Shown here: positions 36,214 through 45,049 of the stretch, piece by piece | Position numbering within the stretch: the stretch's first letter is position 1 | Layout of the letters: the number at the start of each line of letters is the position of its first letter | Origin: Achromobacter xylosoxidans | GTDB lineage: Bacteria > Pseudomonadota > Gammaproteobacteria > Burkholderiales > Burkholderiaceae_B | Length of the DNA stretch: 64,000 nt | Reading direction: 5' to 3' | Assembly: GCF_001457475.1 (NCBI RefSeq) | Contig: NZ_LN831029.1 | Location: forward strand, 4,030,001-4,094,000 | Made by a program: the position numbers and the translations under genes | Notes under the pieces: generated by a model | Told to the model about the DNA's origin: nothing | The model's database searches: none | The model's input: the letters and a program-made list of their open reading frames with translations, nothing else

Positions 36214-37239
36214 ATGTTCAGACCGCTGTTGCAGATGCTGAGGAACAAACAGCTCTTGCCGGCTTTGGCCGCCAATGCGCTGTACCGGCCGTTCTACCGG
36301 CTCAGTTTCCTGGCGGCATTGAGCGCGTCCGGACTGATGGCGCGGCTGGCCGACGGGCCGATCCCGTTGGCGCAACTGGCGGCCGGCAACACCGCGGGCG
36401 ACGCGGCCGGCGCGCGCGAAGCCCTGCGCGCCTGGCTACAGATGGGCTGCCGGCTCGGACTGCTGCAACTGGGGCCCGAGGGATATGCATTGCGCGGCCT
36501 GGCCAGGAAACTGGCGCGGCCCGAAAACGACGCCACGCTGGCGCTGGTCCAGGAAGCGGCCAGCATGCATCACCGCCTGATCCTGCAGACGCCGGCCAAG
36601 CTGCGCCAGGGGGAACTCTGGGACCTGGAAAACCAGGACGGCGAACTGACCGCGCGCTCATCGCGCGCGCTCGAGCCTTTCCTGGTCGAGGCCATCCGGC
36701 GTTTCGTGCCGCGCACCGGGCCCTGCCGGCTGCTTGAAGTGGGCTGCGGCTCGGCGATCTACATCCGCCACGCCGCCCTGCACAATCCCGAACTGACCGC
36801 GACCGGGCTGGAACTGCAACCCCGGGTCGCGCGCGTCGCCCAAGAGAATATCCAGGCCTGGGGGCTGCGGGACCGCGTCACCATCGAAACCGGCGACATA
36901 CGACAGGGGGAGCTGAGTCCGGCCTACGACCTGGTCACGCTGTACAACAATATCTACTATTTCCCGGTCCACGAGCGGGTCGCGTTGCTGGCCCGGGTAG
37001 GACAACTGCTCAAGCCTGCGGGGCAGCTCCTGCTGGCCACCTGCTGCCAGGGCGGCAACGCCGGCATGGAAGCCCTCAATCTATGGGGCGCGTCGAACCG
37101 TCACGGCGGCCGCTTGCCCGACAGCGACGAAATGCGGCAGCAGTTGCGCGACGCCGGTTATGCAAACGTGGAGGTATCGCGGCTGATCCCCGGCGACAGC
37201 TTTTTTGCCTTCCGCGCCAGTGCCGCCGGCGTTCGATAA
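36214..37239 (+). CDS. SAM-dependent methyltransferase
   Basis: 341 aa. The N-terminal third is helical (winged-helix-like, as in O-methyltransferases and ubiquinone/menaquinone-type enzymes); the catalytic Rossmann domain starts CRLLEVGCGSAIYIRHAA (motif I, about residue 173) with ATGLELQPRVARVAQ and TIETGDI following and DLVTLYNNIYYF as motif IV. Substrate unknown. It stands alone, with its own promoter and tandem operator upstream. Confidence 0.87.
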   Translation: MFRPLLQMLRNKQLLPALAANALYRPFYRLSFLAALSASGLMARLADGPIPLAQLAAGNTAGDAAGAREALRAWLQMGCRLGLLQLGPEGYALRGLARKLARPENDATLALVQEAASMHHRLILQTPAKLRQGELWDLENQDGELTARSSRALEPFLVEAIRRFVPRTGPCRLLEVGCGSAIYIRHAALHNPELTATGLELQPRVARVAQENIQAWGLRDRVTIETGDIRQGELSPAYDLVTLYNNIYYFPVHERVALLARVGQLLKPAGQLLLATCCQGGNAGMEALNLWGASNRHGGRLPDSDEMRQQLRDAGYANVEVSRLIPGDSFFAFRASAAGVR

Positions 37240-37246
37240 GCTGGCC

Positions 37247-39190
37247 TCAAAGGCGCAACCACAGCAAGGCCCCCGCCGATAGCGCGCCCGCCACTGCCAA
37301 CCCGCCCCAAGCCCGCCGGGCGCTGCGGGCGTGGAACACGCCGATCACGATCGCGGCGTACAGGACGAAACTCGACAGCGTTCCGGTCAATACGCCGACC
37401 GCCCGCGATGCGCCGATGACGGCCGGCAAGGCCAGCGCCAGCGCCGACATCGCCAGCGCCGACACCCCATAGCCACCCGCGGCGGCGGCCAATACGCGAC
37501 TGGCGACCTGCCATCGCCAGGCCGTCCGGTCCTGGCCGGCGCGCGGCGGCGCGCGATCCGGCTCGATCGGCGCATCCCTTGCCCTTCGCCATAAGGCACT
37601 GGCCGCGTACGCCAGCGCCAGGCCGAACGCCAGCGCCGTGAGTTCCACCGCCAGCAGTTGTCCGTCTGCCAGTCTGGCATAGGCCCAGAGATGCTGCCCG
37701 GTCGTCGCCCAGTTCAGCAATGGCAGCGCCAGGCACAGCAGCGCCGCCAGCCCCAGTTGCTCGATCCAGGCGCGCCGGGGCGCGCGCCATCGCGCGTGAA
37801 TCAAGGACCCGGCCCACGCGGCGAAGAACAGCCGGATCTCCCACGTGTCGCGCTCCGCCCAGGACGCGGGAATCAACCGGTTCGCATAGAGATAGGCGAT
37901 GCTCGCCAGCGCGATCCCGCCCAGCGCCGCCACATTCAGCGCCTCCACCCAGCGGTAGATCTGCGCGGTGGCCGCGCCGAACTCGTGCTCGCTTTTCTTG
38001 CGCCGCTTGAGGGCGAAAAGCAACGTGCCGGTGGCGACCATCGCGGTGCCCGCCAGACCGCTGAAAAAGTACAGCCACTTCATCGTCCAGCCGCCAAAGT
38101 CGACCTTGTGCAGGCTTTCGATCACTTCATGGACATGCCGCGCGGCCACTTCGTCCGCCACGGCGGGCGCCACCTGCAGCACCGCGCCGCTGCGCGCATC
38201 GAACGCGACGCGACTGGCGCGCACGGGCAGGCGCCGGCCGGAGCTGGTGTCGGCCTTGTCGCCCAGCACGCGGACGATGCTGCGCGCATTGCCTGGATGA
38301 TCGACCGTCACTAGTGCCGCGTCCTGGCCGGTCAGCGCGCGAGCCCGCAGGACAAAGGGATACAGGTCCGGCACCCCGCCCCGGTCCGGCCCGGCGATCC
38401 GCGGCTCGGGCGGCGTGGGCGCCAGTTCCGCCTGGTAGCGGCGATAGGCGCCATCATCCCCGCCGAACGCGGCGTGCAAGGGCCATGGCATATAGCTGGT
38501 GTAGAAAAACGCCAGTCCCGTGTAGCAGATCATGAACAGGAACGGCAGCGTCAGCACGGCCGTGGCATTGTGGACGTCAAGCCAGCTACGTTGACCCTTG
38601 CCGCGCCGGAAGGTGAAGAAGTCCTTGAAGATGCGCTTGTGCACCACCACCCCGGACACCAGCGCCACCAGCATGCACAGCGAAATCGCGCCCACCAGCC
38701 AATAGCCCGGCAGGCCGCCGTGCAAGGTGTAGTGGAAGGACATGAAATGGCGGCCGCCCTCCGTCCGCCGCCATTGCGGCTGCGCCTGCTCGTCGCCGGT
38801 CAACGGGTCCATCCAGGCTTGCTGTGGCCGGCCCTCGGCGGCGCGCCAGGCCAGGCGCATCGGCTGGCCTGGCCTCACTGGCCAGGCAATGTCCCAGGCG
38901 GCCGCGTCGCCCGCGCGGGACGCCAGGAACCGGGTCGCGCGCGCCAGCCATTGCGCCTGGCCGTCGACCGCCGCCGTGGCCGTCATCCGCGGCAAGGGTT
39001 CGGCCTGCATCCACCGCGTGATCGGTTCGCGAAACACGCTGAGCGTGCCGGTGAGCATGATGGCGCACAGCAGCCAGCCGCAGACCAGGCCGCACCAGGT
39101 ATGCAGCCAGGCCATGCTCTGGCGCAGTCCCGGTTTCATGCCGGCCTGGCGCGCGTGCCGCGCCGGCGCGACGGCGGCGCGTGGCGTCAT
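37247..39190 (-). CDS. PepSY-associated TM protein with C-terminal DUF3649-like domain
   Basis: 647 aa from an ATG that overlaps the TonB receptor stop (ATGA). N-terminal membrane segment (SMAWLHTWCGLVCGWLLCAIMLTGTLSVF) and PepSY-type periplasmic regions, then a block of membrane helices (WLYFFSGLAGTAMVATGTLLFALKRRKK and more). After about residue 550 comes a separate segment, QVASRVLAAAAGGYGVSAL...SFVLYAAIVIGVFHARSARRAWGG, matching the small DUF3649 iron-uptake membrane proteins that usually are separate genes. Such PepSY proteins often act with TonB receptors as siderophore or ferric reductases. Last gene of the FecIR operon. Confidence 0.87.
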   Translation of the reverse strand: MTPRAAVAPARHARQAGMKPGLRQSMAWLHTWCGLVCGWLLCAIMLTGTLSVFREPITRWMQAEPLPRMTATAAVDGQAQWLARATRFLASRAGDAAAWDIAWPVRPGQPMRLAWRAAEGRPQQAWMDPLTGDEQAQPQWRRTEGGRHFMSFHYTLHGGLPGYWLVGAISLCMLVALVSGVVVHKRIFKDFFTFRRGKGQRSWLDVHNATAVLTLPFLFMICYTGLAFFYTSYMPWPLHAAFGGDDGAYRRYQAELAPTPPEPRIAGPDRGGVPDLYPFVLRARALTGQDAALVTVDHPGNARSIVRVLGDKADTSSGRRLPVRASRVAFDARSGAVLQVAPAVADEVAARHVHEVIESLHKVDFGGWTMKWLYFFSGLAGTAMVATGTLLFALKRRKKSEHEFGAATAQIYRWVEALNVAALGGIALASIAYLYANRLIPASWAERDTWEIRLFFAAWAGSLIHARWRAPRRAWIEQLGLAALLCLALPLLNWATTGQHLWAYARLADGQLLAVELTALAFGLALAYAASALWRRARDAPIEPDRAPPRAGQDRTAWRWQVASRVLAAAAGGYGVSALAMSALALALPAVIGASRAVGVLTGTLSSFVLYAAIVIGVFHARSARRAWGGLAVAGALSAGALLWLRL

Positions 39191-41655
39191 AACGTGCCGC
39201 GCAGGGTCAGCATCACGTTGCGCGGCTCCCCGAAATGGTTGCCGCGGCGGATCTGGCTGACCATCCCGTAGTAGTGCTTGTCGAACACGTTCGCCACGTT
39301 CAAGGCCAGGCTCCAGTGTTTGTCGATGCGGTATCCGGCGCGCAGGTCCCACACCGCGCGACCGGGCGCGCCCATCCGCACGGATGTGTCGTCATAGGCG
39401 GGATACGAATAGCCGCTCTGTGCCGACACGCCGCCGCCAACGCTGAAGGCGTTCCAGCGGCCCGGCAACCGGTACGTGGTCGACAGGCGGAACAGGTGGC
39501 GCGGCGTCTCGGCGCTGATGGTCTCGCCCTCGTCATCGCGGCTGGTGACGAAGGTGTAGCCCGCCATCACCTGCCAGCCCGGCGACAATTCCCCGCTGGC
39601 TTCCAGCTCGAAACCCTTGCTGCGCAGCGTGCTGCCATTGCGATAGCAGTCGCTCGAAGCCAGCGAGCCGGTGCAACCGCCCGGGTTGGACTCGTCCACC
39701 ACCGCGATGCCCGATTTCTTCACCGCGAACACCGCCGCCGACAGGTTCAGCCGCCCATCGTAGAGCTCTCCCTTGATGCCTGCTTCGTAGTTGGCGCCGA
39801 TGGCCGGGTCCAGCGGCGAACCCGATGACGTCACGTAGGAACTCTGCGGCTGGAAGGTGTCCGCATAGCTGGTGTAGACCGACCATTGGCGGTCCAGGTC
39901 GTAGACCAGCCCGGCATAGGGCGTGAACTCATGCCTCTGCTGGTAATCGCGGGTCCTGGCCCCGGTCAGGCCATTGGTGGACTGGTACTTCAGCCAGCTC
40001 AACCGGCCGCCCAGCAGCAGATGCAGCGGATCCGCCAATTGCAGTCGCAAATTGCCGTACAGCGCCGCCTGCTCGCCCCGCGCCGTTTCCTTCGAGTCCC
40101 AGGCCGGGCGCGCCGGCTTGGGAATGGCGGAATGATCGGGGTCGTACACGTCGATCGGCATGTCGGCGTCCAGGCTGGCCGACTTCTGGTTGATGCGCTG
40201 GCGCGCCCAACTGGCGCCCAGCAGGATCTGGTGCGAGCCGCCCAGCGCCTGGAAATTGCCCGTGGTGTTCAGATCGACGCCATCGCTGCGCACGCGCGCG
40301 CGGTTGAAGTAGACGGTGTAGAAGCTGGAGCCGCGGCCGCTCGCCCGATCCACGCCGCCGATCGGAATGGCCACGCGCTGGTCCAGGTCCACCTCCGTGC
40401 TGTTGAGCGACAGCCGCGCCTTCCAGTCCTTGGAGAAGCGGTGCTCGGCTTCGGCGAAGATCTCGTCAACCTGTTCCGTCTGCCGGTTCCAGTCCTGGAT
40501 CAGCGATGTCGAACGCTTGATATCGAGCGCGCCGCCGTCGGTATAGCGCGGCAGCCCGAACAGCCAGTAGCCGTCGGTGTCCGTGGCCTGGTGACGGGCG
40601 CCGAACGTCAGCGTGGTGTGCTGCCCGACATCGGCATCGATCACGCCATAGAACAGCGGCGATCGGGACTTGGTGCCGTCGTAGAAGTAATGGCGATCCT
40701 GGTAGGCCGTGACCAGGCGGCCGCGCACCGTGCCGGCGGCGTTGATCGGGCCGCCGCCGTCGAACTCCATGCGGTAGTTGTCCCACGACCCCGCCGTGGT
40801 GTTCATTTCGAGATGGCCTTCTCCACGCGGCCGCTTGCGCACCATGTTGATCGCGCCGCTGGGATCCGCCGAGCCCAGCATCAGCCCGCCGGCGCCACGC
40901 AGCACCTCGACCCGGTCGAACACCGCCGTGTCGATGGGAAGCCACCCCACCGGGGCATAGACGATGCCGGCGACGCCGTCGACCAGATAGTTGTTGTCGT
41001 CGACCGTGAAGCCGCGTATCGAGAACTTGTGGTTGCCGAAGTTGCGCGCCGTCTTGGTCACGCCGGTGGTCTGCGCCAGCGCCTCGTCCAGCGTGGTCAG
41101 ATTCTTGTCGTCCAGCTGTTGCCGCGTGATCACGCTGACCGACTGCGGCGTTTCGCGGATCGACTGCGTCAGCTTGCCGATGGTCAGCGCGCCGCTGGTG
41201 TAGGAACCCGTGAGTTCCGTGGTCGGATCGCGCAGGCTGCCGCCGCTGACCGTCACCGGCTGCAACGTCACGGCGTCACTCGATGGGCGGCCGATGGCGG
41301 TCAGGGTGAAGACGTCGGGCCGGCTGCCGTTGACGCGCACGTTGGTGCCGGCCAGCAATCTGTCCAGCGCCTCGCGCGGCGTGTAGCGGCCCTCGATCGC
41401 CGGCGCCTGCTGACCCGCCACCGCCGCTTCATCGAACAGCACCTGGTGCCGCGACTGCTCCGAGAACAGTCGCAGTGCGCGGTCCAACGGCTGCGCCGCA
41501 ATGCTGAACTGCATCGGCGCCGCCTGCGGCTGCGCCTGCGCAACCGGCGCGGCCAGCGCCCATGCCACCAGCGCCGGCACCGCCTTGAGCTGCATGCGCG
41601 CCATCAATGCGCTGCCTGCCAGCGCGCTTCTCAACCTGCCCCGTCCCATTCCCAC
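39187..41655 (-). CDS. TonB-dependent siderophore receptor with STN signalling domain
   Basis: 822 aa. Signal peptide (ALVAWALAAPVAQAQ), STN domain (residues about 48-120: MQFSIAAQPLDRALRLFSEQSRHQVLFDE), plug (VTVSG...TETPQSVSVITRQQLDDKN-type, VEVLRGAGGLMLGSADPSGAINMVRKRP) and 22-strand barrel ending NVMLTLRGTL. The STN domain passes the siderophore signal to FecR, so this is a transducer like FpvA, FoxA or FiuA. The ligand cannot be told from sequence; hydroxamate-type receptors share the plug wording. It lies downstream of fecI and fecR and upstream of the PepSY gene. Confidence 0.93.
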   Translation of the reverse strand: MGMGRGRLRSALAGSALMARMQLKAVPALVAWALAAPVAQAQPQAAPMQFSIAAQPLDRALRLFSEQSRHQVLFDEAAVAGQQAPAIEGRYTPREALDRLLAGTNVRVNGSRPDVFTLTAIGRPSSDAVTLQPVTVSGGSLRDPTTELTGSYTSGALTIGKLTQSIRETPQSVSVITRQQLDDKNLTTLDEALAQTTGVTKTARNFGNHKFSIRGFTVDDNNYLVDGVAGIVYAPVGWLPIDTAVFDRVEVLRGAGGLMLGSADPSGAINMVRKRPRGEGHLEMNTTAGSWDNYRMEFDGGGPINAAGTVRGRLVTAYQDRHYFYDGTKSRSPLFYGVIDADVGQHTTLTFGARHQATDTDGYWLFGLPRYTDGGALDIKRSTSLIQDWNRQTEQVDEIFAEAEHRFSKDWKARLSLNSTEVDLDQRVAIPIGGVDRASGRGSSFYTVYFNRARVRSDGVDLNTTGNFQALGGSHQILLGASWARQRINQKSASLDADMPIDVYDPDHSAIPKPARPAWDSKETARGEQAALYGNLRLQLADPLHLLLGGRLSWLKYQSTNGLTGARTRDYQQRHEFTPYAGLVYDLDRQWSVYTSYADTFQPQSSYVTSSGSPLDPAIGANYEAGIKGELYDGRLNLSAAVFAVKKSGIAVVDESNPGGCTGSLASSDCYRNGSTLRSKGFELEASGELSPGWQVMAGYTFVTSRDDEGETISAETPRHLFRLSTTYRLPGRWNAFSVGGGVSAQSGYSYPAYDDTSVRMGAPGRAVWDLRAGYRIDKHWSLALNVANVFDKHYYGMVSQIRRGNHFGEPRNVMLTLRGTL

Positions 41656-41702
41656 TCCCTCGTTGTTGACCGCTACCGGCCTTGCAGGGGTAAACGGATT
41701 CC

Positions 41703-41735
41703 GGGACGGGAGTGGGAACCCGCGGGGAAAAATAA
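41703..41735 (-). promoter_or_regulatory. Candidate ECF (FecI-type) promoter of the receptor
   Basis: On the minus strand an AATTTATTTTTCCCCGCGGG stretch is followed by GTTCCCACTCCCGTCCC. T/A-rich then CCGCGG and a CGTC -10 element about 16 bases later are features of iron-starvation ECF promoters. It lies about 50 bases in front of the receptor ATG and behind the fecR stop. Confidence 0.45.
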
Positions 41736-41757
41736 ATTCTTGCCGGAACGCCGCGGT

Positions 41758-42825
41758 TCAGCGGGCCAGGATCAGATAGCCGCCGTCGGCCGCGCGCGTG
41801 ACCCGCACCGGCAGCAGATCCGGCAAGGCCTCCAGGAAAGCGGCGGGCGCATTGGTCGCCGCGAAGCCGGAAACGGGCAGCGTTTTCAGGTCCGGGCTGG
41901 CCAACGCCACCGGTTTGCCGAGGTACTGCGCCACTTCCTGCGCCACTTCGCCCAGGGGCGTGCGCCGGAACACCAGGCGGCCGTTGCGCCAGCCACCCAC
42001 GCTGTCCGCGGCCACCGCCACGGTCTGGTAGATAGCGGCGCGCGCGTCCACGGACACGCCTTGTTCGGCGCCCAACGACAGCGCCTGCCCGCCGTGGTCG
42101 CGGTCGGGCTGCACGCGCACGCGGCCATGCAACACCTTGACGATGACGGCCTGCGGCGTGGTGCGGACATTGAACGCCGTGCCCACCACGGTGACGCGAC
42201 TCTGGCGCGCGTCGACGGTGAATGGCCTGCCGGTGTCCGGCGCCACGTCAAAGAATCCCTCGCCCTGGTTCAGCACCACCTCGCGGCGGCGCGGGTAGTA
42301 GCGCACCTGCAACGTGCTGCCGAAATTCAACGCAATGCGCGAGCCATCGGGCAGATCCAGCTGGCGTATCTCTCCCGCCGCGGTGCTCACGTCCAGCACA
42401 TAGCCGGGAGTGTTGTCCCAGCGGTACCAGCCGTAGCCGCCACCGATCACCAGCACCGCACAGACAGCGGCCAACGCCTTGGGGAAGGCCGCCAGCCCCG
42501 GCAGCGGCAGCCAGAATCCCGGCCGCCGCCCAGGGGCCCGCCCCCGGTCCGGCGCGGGACGCGCCGCGGGCGCCGGCCGGGGTGTCGCGGCCGCGGGCAG
42601 CCCATCGGATGCCAGCGCGGGCCGCGGCGTCCGTGCCAGGTCCTGCCAGGTGCGGGATACGCGCGCGAACGCCTGCCGGTGCGTCGGGTGCGCGGCAAGC
42701 CAGGCGTCCAGCTCGCGCTGGTCCGCCGCCGACCACGTGGCGTCCTGGCGGCGCACCAGCCACTCGGCCGCCGCCTCGTGCAGGGCAAGCGCGTCGGGCG
42801 AAGCGGAAGAAGACGGATCGGTCAT
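41758..42825 (-). CDS. fecR: FecR-family anti-sigma/signal transducer
   Basis: 355 aa, overlapping the sigma gene by four bases. N-terminal DUF4880 cytoplasmic part (LHEAAAEWLVRRQDATWSAADQRELDAWL), one transmembrane helix (about residues 119-136, ALAAVCAVLVIGGGYGWY), then the periplasmic FecR domain (DISTAAGEIRQLDLPDGSRIALNFGSTLQV-type, VVLNQGEGFFDVAPDTGRPFTVDARQSRVTVVGTAFNVR). It carries the signal from the loaded receptor to the ECF sigma factor. Confidence 0.92.
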   Translation of the reverse strand: MTDPSSSASPDALALHEAAAEWLVRRQDATWSAADQRELDAWLAAHPTHRQAFARVSRTWQDLARTPRPALASDGLPAAATPRPAPAARPAPDRGRAPGRRPGFWLPLPGLAAFPKALAAVCAVLVIGGGYGWYRWDNTPGYVLDVSTAAGEIRQLDLPDGSRIALNFGSTLQVRYYPRRREVVLNQGEGFFDVAPDTGRPFTVDARQSRVTVVGTAFNVRTTPQAVIVKVLHGRVRVQPDRDHGGQALSLGAEQGVSVDARAAIYQTVAVAADSVGGWRNGRLVFRRTPLGEVAQEVAQYLGKPVALASPDLKTLPVSGFAATNAPAAFLEALPDLLPVRVTRAADGGYLILAR

Positions 42826-43490
42826 GAAGAGGCGGAGTCGCTATTGTTGTTATTGTCCGGGCCGCCGTCATCGCTGGCGGGCCGATGCAATTGCTGCATC
42901 TGTGCAACCGTAGCATAGTGCACCCGGACCTCGCAGTAGGCGATGGCGCGCGCCAGGTGCTTGACGACCATGCGCCGGGAAATCTGCATGCGCTCGGCGA
43001 CTTCATCCTGGGTCAGCCCATCGAAGCGGCTCAGCACGAAGGCCTCGCGCTGGCGCTCCGGCAGTTCCCGCAACGCTTCAGCCAATCGCTCCAGGCGCTG
43101 CTGGCAAGCCGCCGCGCGCATGGGACATGACGCATCGTCGGCCTCCCAGGCCTGACCGTCCCGCGCCGCTTCATCGAGCGACACCGTCTGCAACCGCCGG
43201 CCCGCCCTGCGCTCGCGGAATTCGTCCGCCACGCCGTTCATGACGGTCTTGCGCAGGTACGCGCCCTGCTCTTCGCTGGAATCCAGGGCGGGGTTGGCGG
43301 CGACCCATTTGACGACGCCGTCGTGCAGCACGTCCTCGGCGCTGCCAACGCTGCCCTTGAACCGCGCCAGCCCGCGCAGCAAGGGCAGGCGCCAGCGCGC
43401 ATAGGCTTTCGCGATGGCGCCGCCGTTCTCGGCCTGGGCGTCGGCGGGCGCGGCCGCCTGCTCGGAGGCCAACAACGGATTGCGGCTCAT
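42822..43490 (-). CDS. fecI: FecI-type ECF sigma factor
   Basis: 222 aa from the ATG at 43490 (MSRNPLLASEQ). Region 2: LLRGLARFKGSVGSAEDVLHDGVVKW...AYLRKTVMNGVADEFRER (residues about 35-95); region 4: RLAEALRELPERQREAFVLSRFDGLTQDEVAERMQISRRMVVKHLARAI (about 140-190). It should direct transcription of the downstream receptor gene when its FecR receives the signal. A Fur-like box lies about 160 bases upstream. The start further out (43610) lies in low-quality sequence and is not used. Confidence 0.92.
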   Translation of the reverse strand: MSRNPLLASEQAAAPADAQAENGGAIAKAYARWRLPLLRGLARFKGSVGSAEDVLHDGVVKWVAANPALDSSEEQGAYLRKTVMNGVADEFRERRAGRRLQTVSLDEAARDGQAWEADDASCPMRAAACQQRLERLAEALRELPERQREAFVLSRFDGLTQDEVAERMQISRRMVVKHLARAIAYCEVRVHYATVAQMQQLHRPASDDGGPDNNNNSDSASS

Positions 43491-43648
43491 CCCGCGCTCG
43501 ACCGGACGGGCCGCGGACAAGCCGGCCTGGAGCGGGCCGCGGCCGGACGAGCGATGGAAAAGGGATACGGAATGACGAACACGGCGCCCACTGATTGGCC
43601 ATCGGCCCATGGCGCGAACGCCGCGGGCCGGTTGAAACTTGCCGCATT

Positions 43649-43671
43649 GTACTGAGATTTATTCTCAATCT
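43649..43671 (-). promoter_or_regulatory. Fur box candidate upstream of fecI
   Basis: TGAGATTTATTCTCA (43653-43667) is an inverted repeat with TGAGA/TCTCA arms and an AT centre, close to the 6-1-6 Fur pattern (TGAGAATNATTCTCA). Position 160 bases upstream of the fecI start suits Fur repression in iron-rich cells. The rest of 43491-43827 holds no gene. Confidence 0.6.
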
Positions 43672-43718
43672 CCATCCGGCGGTTCCGGCAAGGCCTCGAA
43701 TCCCGGGCCAGGACACGC

Positions 43719-43747
43719 TTGACCTTGCCAAGGTGGCCACCTTTACG
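43719..43747 (+). promoter_or_regulatory. Ferredoxin promoter with palindrome in the spacer
   Basis: TTGACC (43719-43724) and TTTACG (43742-43747) are 17 bases apart. The spacer contains interleaved inverted repeats: ACCTTGCCAAGGT (43722-43734) and AAGGTGGCCACCTT (43730-43743, a perfect 14-bp palindrome). A dyad between -35 and -10 is a MerR-family trait, but no MerR gene is adjacent. Confidence 0.45.
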
Positions 43748-43827
43748 CTGGTCGCACGGTGAAACGCCGCCCCTTTCAGCGTGCGCGGGCGTTTCACTGC
43801 CGTCCCGACGAACAAAGGTACCCCGAC

Positions 43828-44166
43828 ATGCCGAAAATCACGGTTCTCCCCCACCCCGACCTCGCGCCCGAGGGCGCCGTTGTGGACGCCAGGCAAGGCG
43901 CGTCCATCTGCGACGCCCTGCTCGACCATGGCATCCACATCGAACACGCATGCGAGCAAAGCCGGGCATGCACGACCTGCCACTGCATCGTCCGCAAGGG
44001 CTTTCACGCGCTCAACGAAATGGACGAAACCGAGGAAGACCTGCTGGACCGCGCGTGGGGCCTGGAAGCGCAGTCACGCCTGAGTTGCCAGGCCATCGTC
44101 GGCGAGCAGGACCTGACCATCGATATTCCCAGATACACGCTCAATCATGCCAAGGAGAACCACTGA
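43828..44166 (+). CDS. fdx: Adrenodoxin/ISC-type [2Fe-2S] ferredoxin
   Basis: 112 aa from the ATG at 43828 (MPKITVLPHPDLAPEGAVVD). The cluster ligands are in EHACEQSRACTTCHCIV (Cys-x5-Cys-x2-Cys) and in SRLSCQAI (last Cys). TCHCIVRKGFHALNEMDETEEDLLDRAWGLEAQSRLSCQAI is the standard ISC ferredoxin pattern. It passes single electrons in Fe-S cluster assembly. It lies outside any isc cluster, next to an SDR gene, so it may be an additional copy or a moved fdx. Its promoter has a MerR-like dyad. Confidence 0.93.
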   Translation: MPKITVLPHPDLAPEGAVVDARQGASICDALLDHGIHIEHACEQSRACTTCHCIVRKGFHALNEMDETEEDLLDRAWGLEAQSRLSCQAIVGEQDLTIDIPRYTLNHAKENH

Positions 44167-44171
44167 GGCGG

Positions 44172-44903
44172 TCACGCCAGGTCGATCCCCGTGGCCCCGG
44201 AAAGCGCGTCGAGCAGGCGCGCCTGGAAGGCCTCGTCATGCACGGCCGGATGCGGCTCGCGCCGCTCCTGGTGGTGCCAATAGCCGCCGCTCGCGCGGGC
44301 CGCGGCATCGTCGGTCGTGGCCAGCCACGCCTGCGTCACGTGGCCCAGCCGGAGGTCTCCCGGCGCGTCCGGGCCTCCCATCTTGGTGGGCACCCAACCG
44401 GGATCGACGGCCTGGCTGATCACGTCCGGCCAGCGCCGCGCCACCGCGGCGGCCAGGGCCGTCACGAATAGTTTGCTGTCGGAATACGAAGCGGTTTCGC
44501 GCGCCCCGTCCCAGGCCAGGCCGCCCAGCTCGGGCCGCCCGTCGTAGTGCATTTCGCTGCTCAGGTAGATCAGGCGCCGCGGCCGCGTGATGAGCGCGGT
44601 CAGCGCATAGGGCGCCGCCACATTGACCGGCAGGATGGCGGCGCCGGTGAACACGCCGGCATTGTGGATGACCGCGTCCATTTGGCCCAGGGCGTTGAGC
44701 TGTTCGGCCAGCTCCCGCGTCTGGGTCAGATCGGCCAGGTCGCCCACGACCGCCCGCGCCCCGCGCGCCAGCAGGTCGCGCGCGGCCTCCAGGCGCTCGC
44801 GGCTGCGGCCGTGCACGACCAGTTGGTGTCCGTCCGCCTGCAGTGCGCGCGCGGCCGCCAGGCCCAGGCCGTCGACCGAACCGGTGATGAAGATGCGTGC
44901 CAT
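44172..44903 (-). CDS. Short-chain dehydrogenase/reductase (SDR), atypical
   Basis: 243 aa from the ATG at 44903 with GAGGAG upstream. Opening MARIFITGSVDGLGLAAARALQADG is the TGxxxGxG cofactor motif (GSVDGLG here); NAG in AVIHNAGVFTGA; catalytic Ser/Tyr/Lys as YLSSEMHY and YSDSKLF (Tyr-x3-Lys present). The missing Asp/Arg pattern at strand 2 (VVHGRSRERL) suggests NADP preference. Substrate unknown. It converges with the ferredoxin gene and diverges from another SDR gene at 45050. Confidence 0.88.
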   Translation of the reverse strand: MARIFITGSVDGLGLAAARALQADGHQLVVHGRSRERLEAARDLLARGARAVVGDLADLTQTRELAEQLNALGQMDAVIHNAGVFTGAAILPVNVAAPYALTALITRPRRLIYLSSEMHYDGRPELGGLAWDGARETASYSDSKLFVTALAAAVARRWPDVISQAVDPGWVPTKMGGPDAPGDLRLGHVTQAWLATTDDAAARASGGYWHHQERREPHPAVHDEAFQARLLDALSGATGIDLA

Positions 44904-45049
44904 GGAAAAACTCCTCGGAAAACAGGGCCGGCGCCCGTCCATTGCGGGGACGCCGGCAATGGATGCTGCGGTTCCCGGGGAAGTATAGTCATCGACGCGG
45001 CGCCCGCGCGCCGGTTGCCACGACCTTGCCCCATACACGGAGATTTCCC

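Noticed and set aside
39886..42918. 1010-codon plus-strand frame opposite the TonB receptor and fecR
   Set aside because: Antisense shadow; the minus strand carries clear receptor and FecR motifs.
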